Below are positions 10,807-21,280 of a stretch of 64,000 nucleotides of DNA, in pieces. The number at the start of each line of letters is the position of its first letter. The first letter of the stretch is position 1. The notes below the pieces were generated by a model. It was not told the origin of the DNA and searched no databases. It was given only the letters and a program-made list of their open reading frames with translations. A program made the translations under genes and the position numbers. Location: the NCBI GenBank assembly GCA_902538225.1, contig CACBEF010000002.1:32563-96562 (forward strand), in the 5' to 3' direction. The DNA comes from an uncultured Prochlorococcus sp. Its GTDB lineage: Bacteria; Cyanobacteriota; Cyanobacteriia; PCC-6307; Cyanobiaceae.

Positions 10807-13800
10807 TTATTCTCTTTTAATAAGTTCTTTATCGAAATTCTTTATTTCTCTTTCAAAAGACCCGAACCACAATATTAGTTGATCAATTTGATTTTGAATT
10901 TCAGTTGCACCTAAACCCCTTATAGTGATGATTGATAATTGTTTGCCTTCATTAAAATTAAATTTATTTTGAATACTACTTGACAAAGAATTTTTAAGAA
11001 TTTTAAAAGTAGAATTTTTTAATTTTGTCTCTATCAAGATGTTTGGCTTTTTGAGCTTGATCTTATTAAAACCACATTTTTTAGCTAGTAATTTTAGTCT
11101 CATTATCATAATTAAGGACTCAACAGGTTTGGGTAAGTTTCCATATCTATTCACCCAGTCTGTAGCTAATTCAGTTAATTCATCATTATTTGAACATTCA
11201 GTAGCAGATTTGTAAGCCTCAAGCTTCTCTTCCCTGTTTAATATCCATGTTGCAGGTATAAATGCATTTATCGGTAAATCAATTTGAGTGTCTTTAACTT
11301 CAGGTATTTCTTGCCCGCTGATTTCTGAAATAGCCTCATGGAGCATCTCTAAATATAAATCATATCCAATAGCATTAACCTTTCCACTTTGTTCTTCTCC
11401 TAGTAAACTACCAACACCTCTTATTTCCATATCTTTCATTGCAAGTTGGTAACCACTTCCTAGTTCTGAAAAGTCTTTTATCGCTTTCAATCGTTGTTTT
11501 GAAGCGTCATTAATTTTATTTATATTTGGATAAAATAACCAAGCATGTGCTTGTACACCACTTCTACCAACTCTTCCTCTAAGTTGATAAAGTTGTGAAA
11601 GGCCAAATTTGTGAGAATCTTCAATAATGATTGTATTTACTTTAGGGATGTCTAATCCACTTTCAATTATCGTTGTGCATATCATTAGATCTACTTCTCC
11701 ATTATTAAAAGCAATCATTGCATTCTCAAGCTCTGTTTCGTTCATTTGCCCATGAGCAACAATAAATTTTAAGCTGGTAAACATATTTTTTAATTTGTTT
11801 ACAGCTTGATCAATATCAGAAATTCTTGGAAGAACATAAAAAATTTGACCTCCCCTATCAAGTTCTTGATTAATTGCAGTTCTTATAACATCCATATCTA
11901 TTTCAGATAAATATGTTTTTATTGATCTTCTTGAAGGAGGAGGAGTATTTAATAAGCTCATTTGTCTTAGTCCAGATAAGCTCATATAAAGAGTTCTTGG
12001 AATTGGAGTTGCCGATAGAGTTAAAACGTCTATGTTGGTTTTGATTTTTTTAATTTTCTCCTTTTGCCTTACTCCAAATCTTTGTTCTTCATCAATAACT
12101 AGTAGTCCTAAGTTTTTAATTTCTATTTCTTTTCCTAAAATTTGGTGCGTAGCCACTACTAAATCAATTTTGTTATTTTTCAAACCTGCATAGATTTCCT
12201 TTCTTTCCTTAACTGTTTTGAATCTATTGAGTAATGATACTTTTATTGGGTAAGGTGAAAATCTATTATTTATGGTTCTCCAATGTTGCTGAGCAAGGAT
12301 TGTTGTTGGTGCTAGTAATATTACCTGTTTGCCTGATGTAATAGCCTTAAAAATAGCCCGAACAGCGACTTCTGTTTTGCCAAATCCTACATCTCCACAA
12401 ACTAGCCTGTCCATTGGCTTATCGCTTTCCATATCAGATTTTATTTCTTCTACAGCAGTAATTTGGTCAGGTGTTGGTTGATAAGGGAATGATTCCTCTA
12501 ATTCATCTTGCCAAGGACCATCTTCTGGGTAAATGTATCCCTTTAATTTTTCTCTCTTCGCATAAAGTTTTAAAATATCGACAGCAACTTTTTTGATTTG
12601 TTTCTTATTTTTATCTTTTATTCTTTCCCATTCTGTCCCTCCTAATTTATTTATTTTCGGCTTTATTTTTCCGCTTGATCTAAATCTGTTAACACTACCA
12701 AGTTGATCAGCGGCAACGCTTATCTTCCCATCTTGATACTGAATGACTAAATAATCTCTTGAATCTCCAGTTATATTTATTTTTTCTATTTTTAAAAATT
12801 TTCCTATTCCATGATTTTTATGAACTATATAATCACCGGGACTAATCTTATTTACATTTATATTTGAATTGACACTTCTTTTTTTTCTTCGTATGAATAC
12901 ATTATTAAAAAGAGATTGTTGTGAAAATAATTCTTTATCTGTTATCAGGACAACTTTCCATATCGGCAGATAAAAACCCTCGATTTCGTAATTGTTCTTA
13001 TTTTTTAAAATTAGAGGAGTTGAATTATTAATTAACTTAAATGCTTCATCAATATCATTAGGATTGTTTAAGAAGTTTGTATTACATTCGTGCTCAAAAA
13101 GTAAAGTCCTAGTTCTCAATGGTTGTGCTGATAATATCCATACTTTTTCATTTTTTTTTATATTTTTATTTATATCATTTGATAATTTCCCTATATTTTT
13201 AGAGTATGAATTTAATCTTTTATCTTTTAACAAAAACCTATTATCAATATTGATTTTAGATTCAAATTCATAAAATTTTATTAAATTAAAATTTCCTAGT
13301 GAATTTATTATTTCGTCAAACTTTAAATGCAAATTAGGTTTGACCTCTAAGTTAATTTCATTATTTTTAAGGTTCTCATTTAATTCATACGCAAAATAAT
13401 CAAAATTACTTTCTGAATCTAGATACCAATTGTTTGCAAATTTTTTACAATCTTCTAATTCATCAATTACAAGAATTGTTTCTTTATTTATAAAATCTAT
13501 TATATTTGATGGGTTTTTTTCAATTATTCCTAAATAACGATCAAGATTATTTTTATTTATATCTTCTGAATTAAAAAGTTTGTTCTTAGATAAATTATTT
13601 AACTTATCTTTTATTAGCAAATCAAATCCAGCATGTATTATTTCAATATTATTGATATTTTCTAATGTTTTCTGTGTATGGGGATCATATTCTCTTATTT
13701 TCTCAATTACATTATCAAAAAATTCTAATCTTATAGGAAACTCATTATTGACAGGATAAATATCTATTATTTCCCCTCTCCTACTCCAGAATCCTTCTGC

Positions 13801-14316
13801 TGAAGTTACATTATCCTTCGTATAACCAAGCAAAGTAAGTTTATTCGCTAATTCTTGAATCTCGATTTGAAACCCTTTTTGCAAATCTAACTTGTTTTCA
13901 ATTAATAGGTTTTTATTTATTAGATGAGGTTGTAGTGATCTCTCAGTTGATATAACAATATTAAGTTTATTTTTCTCTTTTTTTATTAATTTGGATAAAA
14001 CAGTAAGCTGACTAAATTCAATCTCTTTGGATTTATTAATTGATGAGTATGGTAGATGTTCTGTTGGAGGATAATATAAAACTGCTTTATCATTTATACT
14101 TTCAAAATAACCAATCCATTTGTAGGCAATTTCTACATTAGGACAAATTAATAATATATTTTTCCCCTCTTTTTTTGCGATGCTATCTAAAATTATTGAT
14201 TTTGCATATCTACTTGAACCAACAATATTTAATTCATTATTTTTTGAAATTCTTTTTATTAATTCAGCAGTAATTTGTGAGTTCGAAATATAATCAACTA
14301 AAGTATTTAAACTCAT
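10807..14316 (-). CDS. mfd: Transcription-repair coupling factor
   Basis: A DNA translocase that removes RNA polymerase stalled at lesions and recruits UvrA. At 1169 aa all modules are present in order: the UvrB-like N-terminal region, the RNA polymerase-interaction domain (around the DYIVHKNHGIGKF segment), the RecG-like helicase with Walker A GDVGFGKTE and the DEEQ box (IDEEQRFGVRQ), the LRGRVGRSG motif VI, and the C-terminal TRCF domain. uvrC lies in the same window. The start is ATG 14316. Confidence 0.97.
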   Translation of the reverse strand: MSLNTLVDYISNSQITAELIKRISKNNELNIVGSSRYAKSIILDSIAKKEGKNILLICPNVEIAYKWIGYFESINDKAVLYYPPTEHLPYSSINKSKEIEFSQLTVLSKLIKKEKNKLNIVISTERSLQPHLINKNLLIENKLDLQKGFQIEIQELANKLTLLGYTKDNVTSAEGFWSRRGEIIDIYPVNNEFPIRLEFFDNVIEKIREYDPHTQKTLENINNIEIIHAGFDLLIKDKLNNLSKNKLFNSEDINKNNLDRYLGIIEKNPSNIIDFINKETILVIDELEDCKKFANNWYLDSESNFDYFAYELNENLKNNEINLEVKPNLHLKFDEIINSLGNFNLIKFYEFESKINIDNRFLLKDKRLNSYSKNIGKLSNDINKNIKKNEKVWILSAQPLRTRTLLFEHECNTNFLNNPNDIDEAFKLINNSTPLILKNKNNYEIEGFYLPIWKVVLITDKELFSQQSLFNNVFIRRKKRSVNSNINVNKISPGDYIVHKNHGIGKFLKIEKINITGDSRDYLVIQYQDGKISVAADQLGSVNRFRSSGKIKPKINKLGGTEWERIKDKNKKQIKKVAVDILKLYAKREKLKGYIYPEDGPWQDELEESFPYQPTPDQITAVEEIKSDMESDKPMDRLVCGDVGFGKTEVAVRAIFKAITSGKQVILLAPTTILAQQHWRTINNRFSPYPIKVSLLNRFKTVKERKEIYAGLKNNKIDLVVATHQILGKEIEIKNLGLLVIDEEQRFGVRQKEKIKKIKTNIDVLTLSATPIPRTLYMSLSGLRQMSLLNTPPPSRRSIKTYLSEIDMDVIRTAINQELDRGGQIFYVLPRISDIDQAVNKLKNMFTSLKFIVAHGQMNETELENAMIAFNNGEVDLMICTTIIESGLDIPKVNTIIIEDSHKFGLSQLYQLRGRVGRSGVQAHAWLFYPNINKINDASKQRLKAIKDFSELGSGYQLAMKDMEIRGVGSLLGEEQSGKVNAIGYDLYLEMLHEAISEISGQEIPEVKDTQIDLPINAFIPATWILNREEKLEAYKSATECSNNDELTELATDWVNRYGNLPKPVESLIMIMRLKLLAKKCGFNKIKLKKPNILIETKLKNSTFKILKNSLSSSIQNKFNFNEGKQLSIITIRGLGATEIQNQIDQLILWFGSFEREIKNFDKELIKRE

Positions 14317-14390
14317 TTATATTTATCAATCTTGATTACAAATATCCGATACATTATATTAGATTTTATACTGATTGTGAACAATATTTG

Positions 14391-15101
14391 ATGGATTCAG
14401 CTGCAATAAATTCTTTTATACCCACACTAGATCAGGTAGACAGTTGGTACGAAATCTTTACACTTTTACCAATATTAATTGCTCTAGAATTATTATTATC
14501 GGCAGATAATGCGGTCGCACTAGCTTCTCTTACTAAATCCCTCGACAGTACAGAATTAAGGTCAAGAGCCTTAAATATTGGTATAACAATATCTTTATTA
14601 TTTAGAATTATTCTCATAATATTATCTAATGTTCTTCTAAAGTTTATTCTTATTAGAGTTTTTGCTGGTTTTTATTTAATATACTTATTCTTCTCTAATG
14701 TTTTTTTAAATTCAGATATAGAAAATGCTGAAAATGGGACAGATAATAATAAAAATAATTTTAGGTTCTTAAGGGTTGTAGCACTTCTTTCAATTACTGA
14801 TTTTGCATTTTCCATAGACAGTATTACTACTGCAGTGGCTATTAGCGATCAATACATTTTAATTATATTTGGAGCAGTGATTGGAGTATTAGCCTTAAGA
14901 TTTACATCTGGGATTTTTCTAAAACTTCTGGATATATTTTCTAGATTAGAAAAAGCCGGTTACGTAGCAATTTTAATAGTTGGGATTAAGCTTTTACTAA
15001 ATACGTTAATAAAAGAATCTATTCTTCCAGACTATTATTTTTATATTTTGATTCTTTTTGCTTTTATTTGGGGATTCTCTAAAAAAGAATCTAAAACTTA
15101 A
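14391..15101 (+). CDS. TerC-family integral membrane protein
   Basis: A 236-aa multi-helix membrane protein with the two TerC hallmarks, ELLLSADNAVALASL and a later TDFAFSIDSITTAVA, each with the buried acidic residues typical of the family. The start chosen is ATG 14391; the frame is open further upstream to 14277, but that would overlap mfd and add a non-conserved stretch. TerC proteins are linked to metal handling, and the plant homologue is needed for thylakoid membrane biogenesis. It converges on fmt with 2 nt between the stops. Confidence 0.88.
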   Translation: MDSAAINSFIPTLDQVDSWYEIFTLLPILIALELLLSADNAVALASLTKSLDSTELRSRALNIGITISLLFRIILIILSNVLLKFILIRVFAGFYLIYLFFSNVFLNSDIENAENGTDNNKNNFRFLRVVALLSITDFAFSIDSITTAVAISDQYILIIFGAVIGVLALRFTSGIFLKLLDIFSRLEKAGYVAILIVGIKLLLNTLIKESILPDYYFYILILFAFIWGFSKKESKT

Positions 15102-15103
15102 TT

Positions 15104-16084
15104 TCAGAGATATTCACCTACTGATGGCTTTAACTGTTGTATCAATTGCTTTTTGCTAGAAATGTTTTTGCCTTCAAGTTTTGCTTCTAACAAAATAATT
15201 GGATCAGTTTTAGTTGAAATTATTATTCCTTCATTTTCTATTACAGCAAGAATAATACCTGGTCTTGAATAATTGCTCATGAAAAGGTATTTTTCATTTT
15301 TAATTTCATCACTAATCAAAACTTTTATTTTAAGTATTTTAAGGTTCTTACCTCTAAAAGTTGTATTTGCTCGTGGGTATAATGCTTTTATTTTTTGAGA
15401 AATTTTAATTGCATCATTACCCCAATCAACTTTAAAGTCTGATTTTTCAATCATTCTTGCATAAGTAATTTCTCTTAGAAGGGTATCTTGTTTTGTTAAT
15501 TGAAAATTAGTATTTTTATTAATATTTTCTTCCACTAGTGTTGTAGCATTTAAAAATAATTTTGCAGATAAAATACTAAGTTTTTCCGATAGTGTATTTA
15601 AATTATCGTCATTATCTATTTTTATTTTTTCTTCTAACAATAAGTCGCCAGTATCTAGTCCCTCATTCATTTTCATAATTCCTACACCAGTAAATTCATC
15701 GCCTTTTATTAGGGACCATTGGATTGGAGCAGCTCCACGCCATCTTGGAAGTAATGAAGCATGTGCGTTCCAACAACCAAATTTTGGGATTTCCAATATC
15801 TCTTTGGGTAAAATTTTCCCGTAAGCTATTACAATAAATAAATCACATGATAGTGATTTAAGTTCATTTATAAAATGTTTATTGTCCCTGATTTTTGATG
15901 GAGTATAAATTTTTAAGGATTCTTGCTCGGCAAAGCTTTTAACGGGCGAGGGTATTAATTTATTTCCCCTAGATCTTTTCTTATCCGGTTGGCTAACTAC
16001 TGCAATTACCTCGTGCTTAGATTTTATAAAAATATTAAGGCTCGCAATTGAATATTCAGGTGTTCCCCAGAATATAATTCTCAC
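15104..16084 (-). CDS. fmt: Methionyl-tRNA formyltransferase
   Basis: Formylates initiator Met-tRNA from 10-formyl-tetrahydrofolate. The 326-aa protein shows the N-terminal IIFWGTPEYS, the catalytic loop NAHASLLPRWRGAAPIQW with the Asn-His pair, then the conserved Asp in GLDTGDLL and the C-terminal tRNA-binding domain. Its ATG overlaps the end of the upstream tldE gene by 4 nt, so they are translationally coupled. Confidence 0.96.
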   Translation of the reverse strand: MRIIFWGTPEYSIASLNIFIKSKHEVIAVVSQPDKKRSRGNKLIPSPVKSFAEQESLKIYTPSKIRDNKHFINELKSLSCDLFIVIAYGKILPKEILEIPKFGCWNAHASLLPRWRGAAPIQWSLIKGDEFTGVGIMKMNEGLDTGDLLLEEKIKIDNDDNLNTLSEKLSILSAKLFLNATTLVEENINKNTNFQLTKQDTLLREITYARMIEKSDFKVDWGNDAIKISQKIKALYPRANTTFRGKNLKILKIKVLISDEIKNEKYLFMSNYSRPGIILAVIENEGIIISTKTDPIILLEAKLEGKNISSKKQLIQQLKPSVGEYL

Positions 16085-17433
16085 GCGTCACCAGTTATTG
16101 ATAATTCATCTACCCATATATGTGGAGAAATTCCACTTGTTGTTACCTCTTGGCTTGATTCAATATTTACTATATTTTTCAAAAGATATTTAATATCCCC
16201 TGCTACAGTGGCAGATTCTATTGAGATTTTTTTACCGTTTTTATAGTGCCATCCATCAAATGGAAGAGAGAATGAACCTTGACTTGCTCTGACACCTGCA
16301 TGGATTGCATTTAATTCTTCAATATAAACAAATTCTCCCTCATAAGTAGAATGATCTAATGATGTTTTTAGATTAGAGTTTTCCTCTGATTTCTCAACTA
16401 CTATCCAATCAGGAGATACTGAGACTTTTGATCCTAGTCCAGCGTGGCCTGTAGGGATTGTTTTAAATATTCTTGCAGTTGATTCTGAATGTATAAAATT
16501 TTCAATTCTCCCTTTGTTAATTAAACATAGTCTTTTGGTAGGAGTTCCTTCTCCATCAAATGGTGATGAAGAAATATTCTTTTCATGAAGACCATCATCA
16601 TAAATATTAAGTGCTACAGTTGACAGCTTCTCTCCAATAGAATTTTTATTAGATAAGCTGACTCCATCTAAAATACTTCTAGCATTGAACATTGAACTAA
16701 AGGCATTAATGATGGTTAAAAAAGACTCTGGGGAAAAACATATTAAATATTTATCAGTTTTAATGGATGAATAATTTAAATGAGAAATTGTTTTATTACA
16801 AGCGTCTTTAATACACGACTCTATATCTATATCTTCAACCCCATATCCAAGTTTTACAGAACCTGAGCTACGAGGTTTCTTATTTTTCTCTTCTGCTCTT
16901 GCATATAAATAAAGTGCAGCTTGACTTTTTGTATAACTCCGAAAGGCACCATCACTATTTGCATAAACTCTCTCATAAAAACTCTCAGAAAGACCATTAT
17001 ACGGAACAGATTTTATGGATTCGTGGCTTTTTAATAGTTTTACTTCTGCTTCTCTTAAGAGTGTAAGTAATTTTTTAATTCCAACAGGATTTCTTTTTTT
17101 TGCATCCTTAACTTCAATATCATCCTTGGCAAGTGGTGAGAATTCTGTTCTTTCATTCTTGTTGCCAAAATCAGATGCAATATTTGCTTGATTTAGAGCC
17201 TTTTTAATACCAGATTCACTGATATCACTAGTTGTTGTAATACCAACCAAATTAGATTCGTTCCAAACTCTTAAAGTTAGGATTTGCTTTTGTGATGCTT
17301 TAAGTTGTTTAGCATCACCTTTATCTACTTGCACAGAATAATCATTAGAAAAGCTTGCACCATAATCCCACTTTTTAAGATTTAGGAAATCTGCAGCTTT
17401 TGAGATTTGAGTTGTAATTTCTCTTGAATTCAT
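16081..17433 (-). CDS. pmbA: TldE/PmbA metalloprotease-family subunit
   Basis: A 450-aa member of the TldD/PmbA family. In other bacteria TldD and TldE form a heterodimer that trims modified peptides, and only TldD carries the zinc site. This copy lacks the HExxxH motif, as expected for TldE, and has the family ending with repeated small beta strands (ISPHIWVDELSITG). It is 3 nt downstream of tldD and overlaps fmt by 4 nt. Confidence 0.9.
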   Translation of the reverse strand: MNSREITTQISKAADFLNLKKWDYGASFSNDYSVQVDKGDAKQLKASQKQILTLRVWNESNLVGITTTSDISESGIKKALNQANIASDFGNKNERTEFSPLAKDDIEVKDAKKRNPVGIKKLLTLLREAEVKLLKSHESIKSVPYNGLSESFYERVYANSDGAFRSYTKSQAALYLYARAEEKNKKPRSSGSVKLGYGVEDIDIESCIKDACNKTISHLNYSSIKTDKYLICFSPESFLTIINAFSSMFNARSILDGVSLSNKNSIGEKLSTVALNIYDDGLHEKNISSSPFDGEGTPTKRLCLINKGRIENFIHSESTARIFKTIPTGHAGLGSKVSVSPDWIVVEKSEENSNLKTSLDHSTYEGEFVYIEELNAIHAGVRASQGSFSLPFDGWHYKNGKKISIESATVAGDIKYLLKNIVNIESSQEVTTSGISPHIWVDELSITGDA

Positions 17434-17436
17434 ATC

Positions 17437-18861
17437 CTATCTTCCGCCGACAGTTATTGAATCAACCTTAATATGAGGTTGGCCAACAGTTACGTTGACA
17501 CTTCCACTAATGGATCCACAAAATCCAGGAGCCAATTCAAGGTCATTCCCGCACATTGATATTTTTGGCATAACTTCTTTAGCCTCACCAATCAAAGTTG
17601 CTCCCTTTACTGGACTAGTTAATTTACCATTTTTAATAAGATATCCTTCTTCTACTGCAAAATTAAATTGTCCTGTAGCGCCTACACTGCCACCACCCAT
17701 TGATTTGCAGTAAAGACCATCACTAATACTATTGATTAAATCCTCTTTCGAGTGCTCACCTTGAGCTATATAAGTATTTCTCATTCTTGAAGCTGCAGCA
17801 AAAGAATAATTTTGTCTTCTTCCACTTCCTGTTCTTTTATGGCCAGTTCTTAATTCACCTGCCCTATCTGATATGAATTTTTTTAAAATTCCATCTTTTA
17901 TAAGAACCGATTTTTCGGGTTCCATACCTTCATCATCTACTGATAATGAACCAAAGGATCCTTCTGATATCCCTTCATCTATTGCTGTTACGGATTTATG
18001 TGCAATTTTTTCATTCAATTTATTCTCAAATGGTGTTGTTCCTCTCTCTATTTGAGTAGTTTCAAGTAAATGACCGCAGGCTTCGTGGAAAATAACGCCA
18101 CCAAATTTATTAGCTAATACTACAGGCATTTGACCCGCATCAACATAATCGGCATACAACATATTCATTGAACTTTCAAACACATCATTAGCTGCTTGTT
18201 CGTGATCCCAAATTCTAAATTCTTTAGGCATTCCTGATGATCCAAATCTTCTGCTTCCACTAGATCTATATTGGGCATCACTAGCAATTACATTGAGTCC
18301 AACTGTTTGATGCAACCTAATATCAGAGGCATAGGTTCCATCGCTAGAGGCTATAATTACTTCTTGCAGATTTCTTGAGTAACTGCCTTTTCTAGTTATT
18401 ATTTTATTATTTTTTTTAAGAGACTTAGTGCTAAGTAATAGTTTTTCACTAATCTCATGAATCGATGGTACTTCATTAATCCATTTTTTCTTGGATAAAC
18501 TATAGTCCCTGAACTTATCTAAACCGTTAAATACTTCTCTTTTTTTGTTGTCTGTTATGTCTAACATCTCAACAGCCTGAGATACCGATCTCATCAAGCC
18601 ATGCTTTGTTAAGTCATTTGTACTTACAAATCCGTCCTTTTTGTCTTTGAAGATTCTAATACCGGCACCCTTTCCAAATGATGGACTTACACTTGTAATA
18701 AAATCCTCTTCAGCTAGCACGCTCGAATTATCAGTATTCTCAATAAATATTTCTACAAAATCGGCCCCAAGCCCCATCCCGTAGAAAATAATTTCTTCTA
18801 ATAAATCTTTATTGCAACTACCAAAAACGATTTCATTTGATTTGATTTGTGACGAAAGCAT
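17437..18861 (-). CDS. tldD: TldD zinc metalloprotease subunit
   Basis: The catalytic partner of TldE. The 474-aa protein contains the zinc-binding motif HEACGH (in GGVIFHEACGHLLE), the GGGSVGATGQF segment and the C-terminal PGFCGSISGSV region typical of TldD. It starts at ATG 18861 and leads the tldD-tldE-fmt cluster. The natural substrate in this organism cannot be told from the sequence. Confidence 0.93.
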   Translation of the reverse strand: MLSSQIKSNEIVFGSCNKDLLEEIIFYGMGLGADFVEIFIENTDNSSVLAEEDFITSVSPSFGKGAGIRIFKDKKDGFVSTNDLTKHGLMRSVSQAVEMLDITDNKKREVFNGLDKFRDYSLSKKKWINEVPSIHEISEKLLLSTKSLKKNNKIITRKGSYSRNLQEVIIASSDGTYASDIRLHQTVGLNVIASDAQYRSSGSRRFGSSGMPKEFRIWDHEQAANDVFESSMNMLYADYVDAGQMPVVLANKFGGVIFHEACGHLLETTQIERGTTPFENKLNEKIAHKSVTAIDEGISEGSFGSLSVDDEGMEPEKSVLIKDGILKKFISDRAGELRTGHKRTGSGRRQNYSFAAASRMRNTYIAQGEHSKEDLINSISDGLYCKSMGGGSVGATGQFNFAVEEGYLIKNGKLTSPVKGATLIGEAKEVMPKISMCGNDLELAPGFCGSISGSVNVTVGQPHIKVDSITVGGR

Positions 18862-18892
18862 ATGAGTCTATAAATCTTCTCTGTACAAAAGA

Positions 18893-20065
18893 TTATCTAA
18901 TCGAAGGTTGGAAATCTTTGCTATCAAGAGGTTTTAATAAGTATAGTCTTAATAACTGGTAACCGTTTGATAAATATTTAGGTAATTTTTCAAAAGTTTT
19001 AGATACTTTATTTCCATCACTGTTTGCAATATCGGAAAGAACCTTATTATTCTCTACTATTTTATCTAATCTTCCATAAAATGATTTATCATAAACGTCC
19101 ATTACCACAGGGAAAACTCTAGCTGCAGTTTCATTTGTTTTATTAATAACAAACTGGTCGTAATCTCTGGCATCTAAACCTAAAGAACTGTAGAAATCTT
19201 TTTTAATTCCCAAATCCCTTGCATACATAGTTGCAAATACAGCTAATAGAAAGAACCTAGACCATAACTTGGATGTTAATGGAAGATTATTCAAAAAATA
19301 TCTAAACCTATGGATGTAGTCAAATAATGGGTGTGTAAAAGTAGAGCCGCCAATGGTAATTTTTTGGCTTAAAGATTTAACAGTACGTGGCTGGGCTTTC
19401 ATTAATGCGTCAAAGAAATCCCCATGTCTATTTTCATCTTGACACCAATTTTCAAAGTAATTAAATAGTGGAAAAATTTTGCTATCAGGGTTCTTTTCGA
19501 GATGCCTATAAATTGCTATGTATCTCCAATAACCTATTTTTTCGGATAAATAAGTAGCGTAAAAAATACTTCTTGGTGGGAAATAAGTGTAATCTTTATT
19601 GGCTGTTAAAAAACCTAAATCTAACTGAAGTCCAAAGTCACTCATTGATTTATTTAAAAAACCTGCATGTCTTGCTTCATCTCTGGCCATATGAGCAAAA
19701 CATTCAGCAAGTAGAGGGTTTTTGACTTTAATTCTCTTACTAAGTTCCTTATAAAGTAAAAAACCTGAAAATTCTGAAGTACAACTTCCCTCGAGAAAAT
19801 CAACAAAAAGCTCTCTTGTCTCAGGATCTAATTTTTCTGCAGCACCTTCAAATTCACTATTTCTTACAAAATGATGTCTATTATAATCTTTCCTAAATTC
19901 TTCACATATAGCTTCCAATTCCTCCTCGTTTATTGATAAATCCATATTTTCCATAGCCTCAAAGTCTGTTGTATAGAATCTTGGGGACAAAATTGTTTCT
20001 TTTGCTGGTATCTTTCCATTATTAATATCTTTTTTATTTTTTGATTCAACAGTTGATTGAGCCAT
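18893..20065 (-). CDS. acsF: Mg-protoporphyrin monomethyl ester oxidative cyclase
   Basis: The aerobic diiron cyclase (AcsF/ChlE/CHL27) that forms ring E of chlorophyll. The 390-aa protein has the two diiron signatures, with [16 protein letters not shown] and the first ExxH in [11 protein letters not shown], then [11 protein letters not shown] for the second. Full length compared with other cyanobacterial AcsF proteins. It starts at ATG 20065 and is transcribed from its own AT-rich upstream region. Confidence 0.96.
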   Translation of the reverse strand: MAQSTVESKNKKDINNGKIPAKETILSPRFYTTDFEAMENMDLSINEEELEAICEEFRKDYNRHHFVRNSEFEGAAEKLDPETRELFVDFLEGSCTSEFSGFLLYKELSKRIKVKNPLLAECFAHMARDEARHAGFLNKSMSDFGLQLDLGFLTANKDYTYFPPRSIFYATYLSEKIGYWRYIAIYRHLEKNPDSKIFPLFNYFENWCQDENRHGDFFDALMKAQPRTVKSLSQKITIGGSTFTHPLFDYIHRFRYFLNNLPLTSKLWSRFFLLAVFATMYARDLGIKKDFYSSLGLDARDYDQFVINKTNETAARVFPVVMDVYDKSFYGRLDKIVENNKVLSDIANSDGNKVSKTFEKLPKYLSNGYQLLRLYLLKPLDSKDFQPSIR

Positions 20066-20145
20066 TTTTTATTAGGTTTATTAATACTATTATTTACTAT
20101 GATTTGTATTTTCGAGGGAAAAGTTAACTTGGTGTTATTGTTTTT

Positions 20146-20712
20146 CTAATTAACTCCTATTAACTTTTGACCATTCAATCTTTGAAGTACTCTTGAAATA
20201 ATTAATTTTAGGGTAATTCTTTTTTCGTCAATAAGAAAAGATTCAATAATACTTGGTTTTTGATTAGGTTTTGATAAAGAAATACTTTTTAATGAACTAA
20301 TGTCATCCTTCTCAAAGGATAACCAAAAGTTGCATGTATCTTTAATTTCACAATTTATTACCCAACATTTATCTCCAGCAATAGGTCTATTTGTGTTAGT
20401 GAGGTTAATATTGTTTATTTCTAATCCTCTTTGATTAATTTCCTCAGTAAGTGAAGGAATTAGGTGTATGTTAATAAACTCTTGGAAAGGCTTTTTCTCT
20501 ATTGGAAGTTCTTTTTTTGGTTTTGTTATAGGTTTTTCGGGAGTATTAATATCATTTTTTATAACAACTTTAGTAGTAGAATCACCATTATTTATATCCA
20601 TATTGATAACTTTTTCTGATTTAGGTTCTTTTATTTCCTCAGAGTTTGATTTAGTAGTGTTGTCAGATATTTCTTTTTTTACTTCATTATTTTTGTCTAA
20701 ATTTTCTTCCAT
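20146..20712 (-). CDS. DUF2996 protein
   Basis: The 188-aa protein has a long low-complexity charged N-terminal half (residues 1-75, rich in Lys, Glu, Asn, Ser and Thr) and a folded C-terminal domain (PFQEFINIHLIPSLTEE, then CWVINCEI and FWLSFEKDD) that matches cyanobacterial DUF2996. No membrane segment. In plants and cyanobacteria related proteins are linked to photosynthetic complex assembly, but I would not assign a role here. Confidence 0.8.
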   Translation of the reverse strand: MEENLDKNNEVKKEISDNTTKSNSEEIKEPKSEKVINMDINNGDSTTKVVIKNDINTPEKPITKPKKELPIEKKPFQEFINIHLIPSLTEEINQRGLEINNINLTNTNRPIAGDKCWVINCEIKDTCNFWLSFEKDDISSLKSISLSKPNQKPSIIESFLIDEKRITLKLIISRVLQRLNGQKLIGVN

Positions 20713-20771
20713 AAAAAAAACTATTTATTCTATTATAAATTAAAAAAACATTTTTTAATTAATTTATTTTT

Positions 20772-21215
20772 CTACCAGTCATTATCAGCCTTATCCCAGT
20801 CATCTTTAATATCTTGATTTGAATAATTTTGATCTTTTTTTAAATTATTATCATTCATATTTTTGACTACTCTGTAATTTACAGAAATTGTTGGTTGAGT
20901 TTCTCTAATATCCCTTTGTGGCGGCATCTCAACGTTTGGTTCCATTTCTTCCTCATTTTTATTAGATACAAAATCATCTTCCACATTTTCGAATGTTTTT
21001 TTTCTGAAACTAGTACTAATAATTGTTGTATTCAATAAAGTGCTTACAAATAAACCAGAAAAAAACGAAATACTGATTAACTTACCTATACTTATTTCTT
21101 GGAGGGTCCATTTAAAGTATCTAAATGAAGTCTTCTGATTATTATTTGTATATAATAAAATTTGAAAAATAATTATTAAAAAAAGAGTTAAAAGTAAATA
21201 TTTTTTCTTAAACAT
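20772..21215 (-). CDS. Small membrane protein, cyanobacterial
   Basis: Not recognised by name. 147 aa: a hydrophobic segment at residues 7-22, a second at about 45-66, and a long charged cytoplasmic-looking tail with a proline patch (VEMPPQRD) and an ending rich in Asp, Asn and Trp. The two-helix-plus-acidic-tail plan recalls LapA-like membrane proteins. It lies 65 nt downstream of the RNase R-like gene on the same strand. Confidence 0.6.
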   Translation of the reverse strand: MFKKKYLLLTLFLIIIFQILLYTNNNQKTSFRYFKWTLQEISIGKLISISFFSGLFVSTLLNTTIISTSFRKKTFENVEDDFVSNKNEEEMEPNVEMPPQRDIRETQPTISVNYRVVKNMNDNNLKKDQNYSNQDIKDDWDKADNDW

Positions 21216-21280
21216 AATTATAAAAAGTTATCTTAAATTTTTTTGTTAATATTTCCATAATATATTTTGTGAAAATTTAT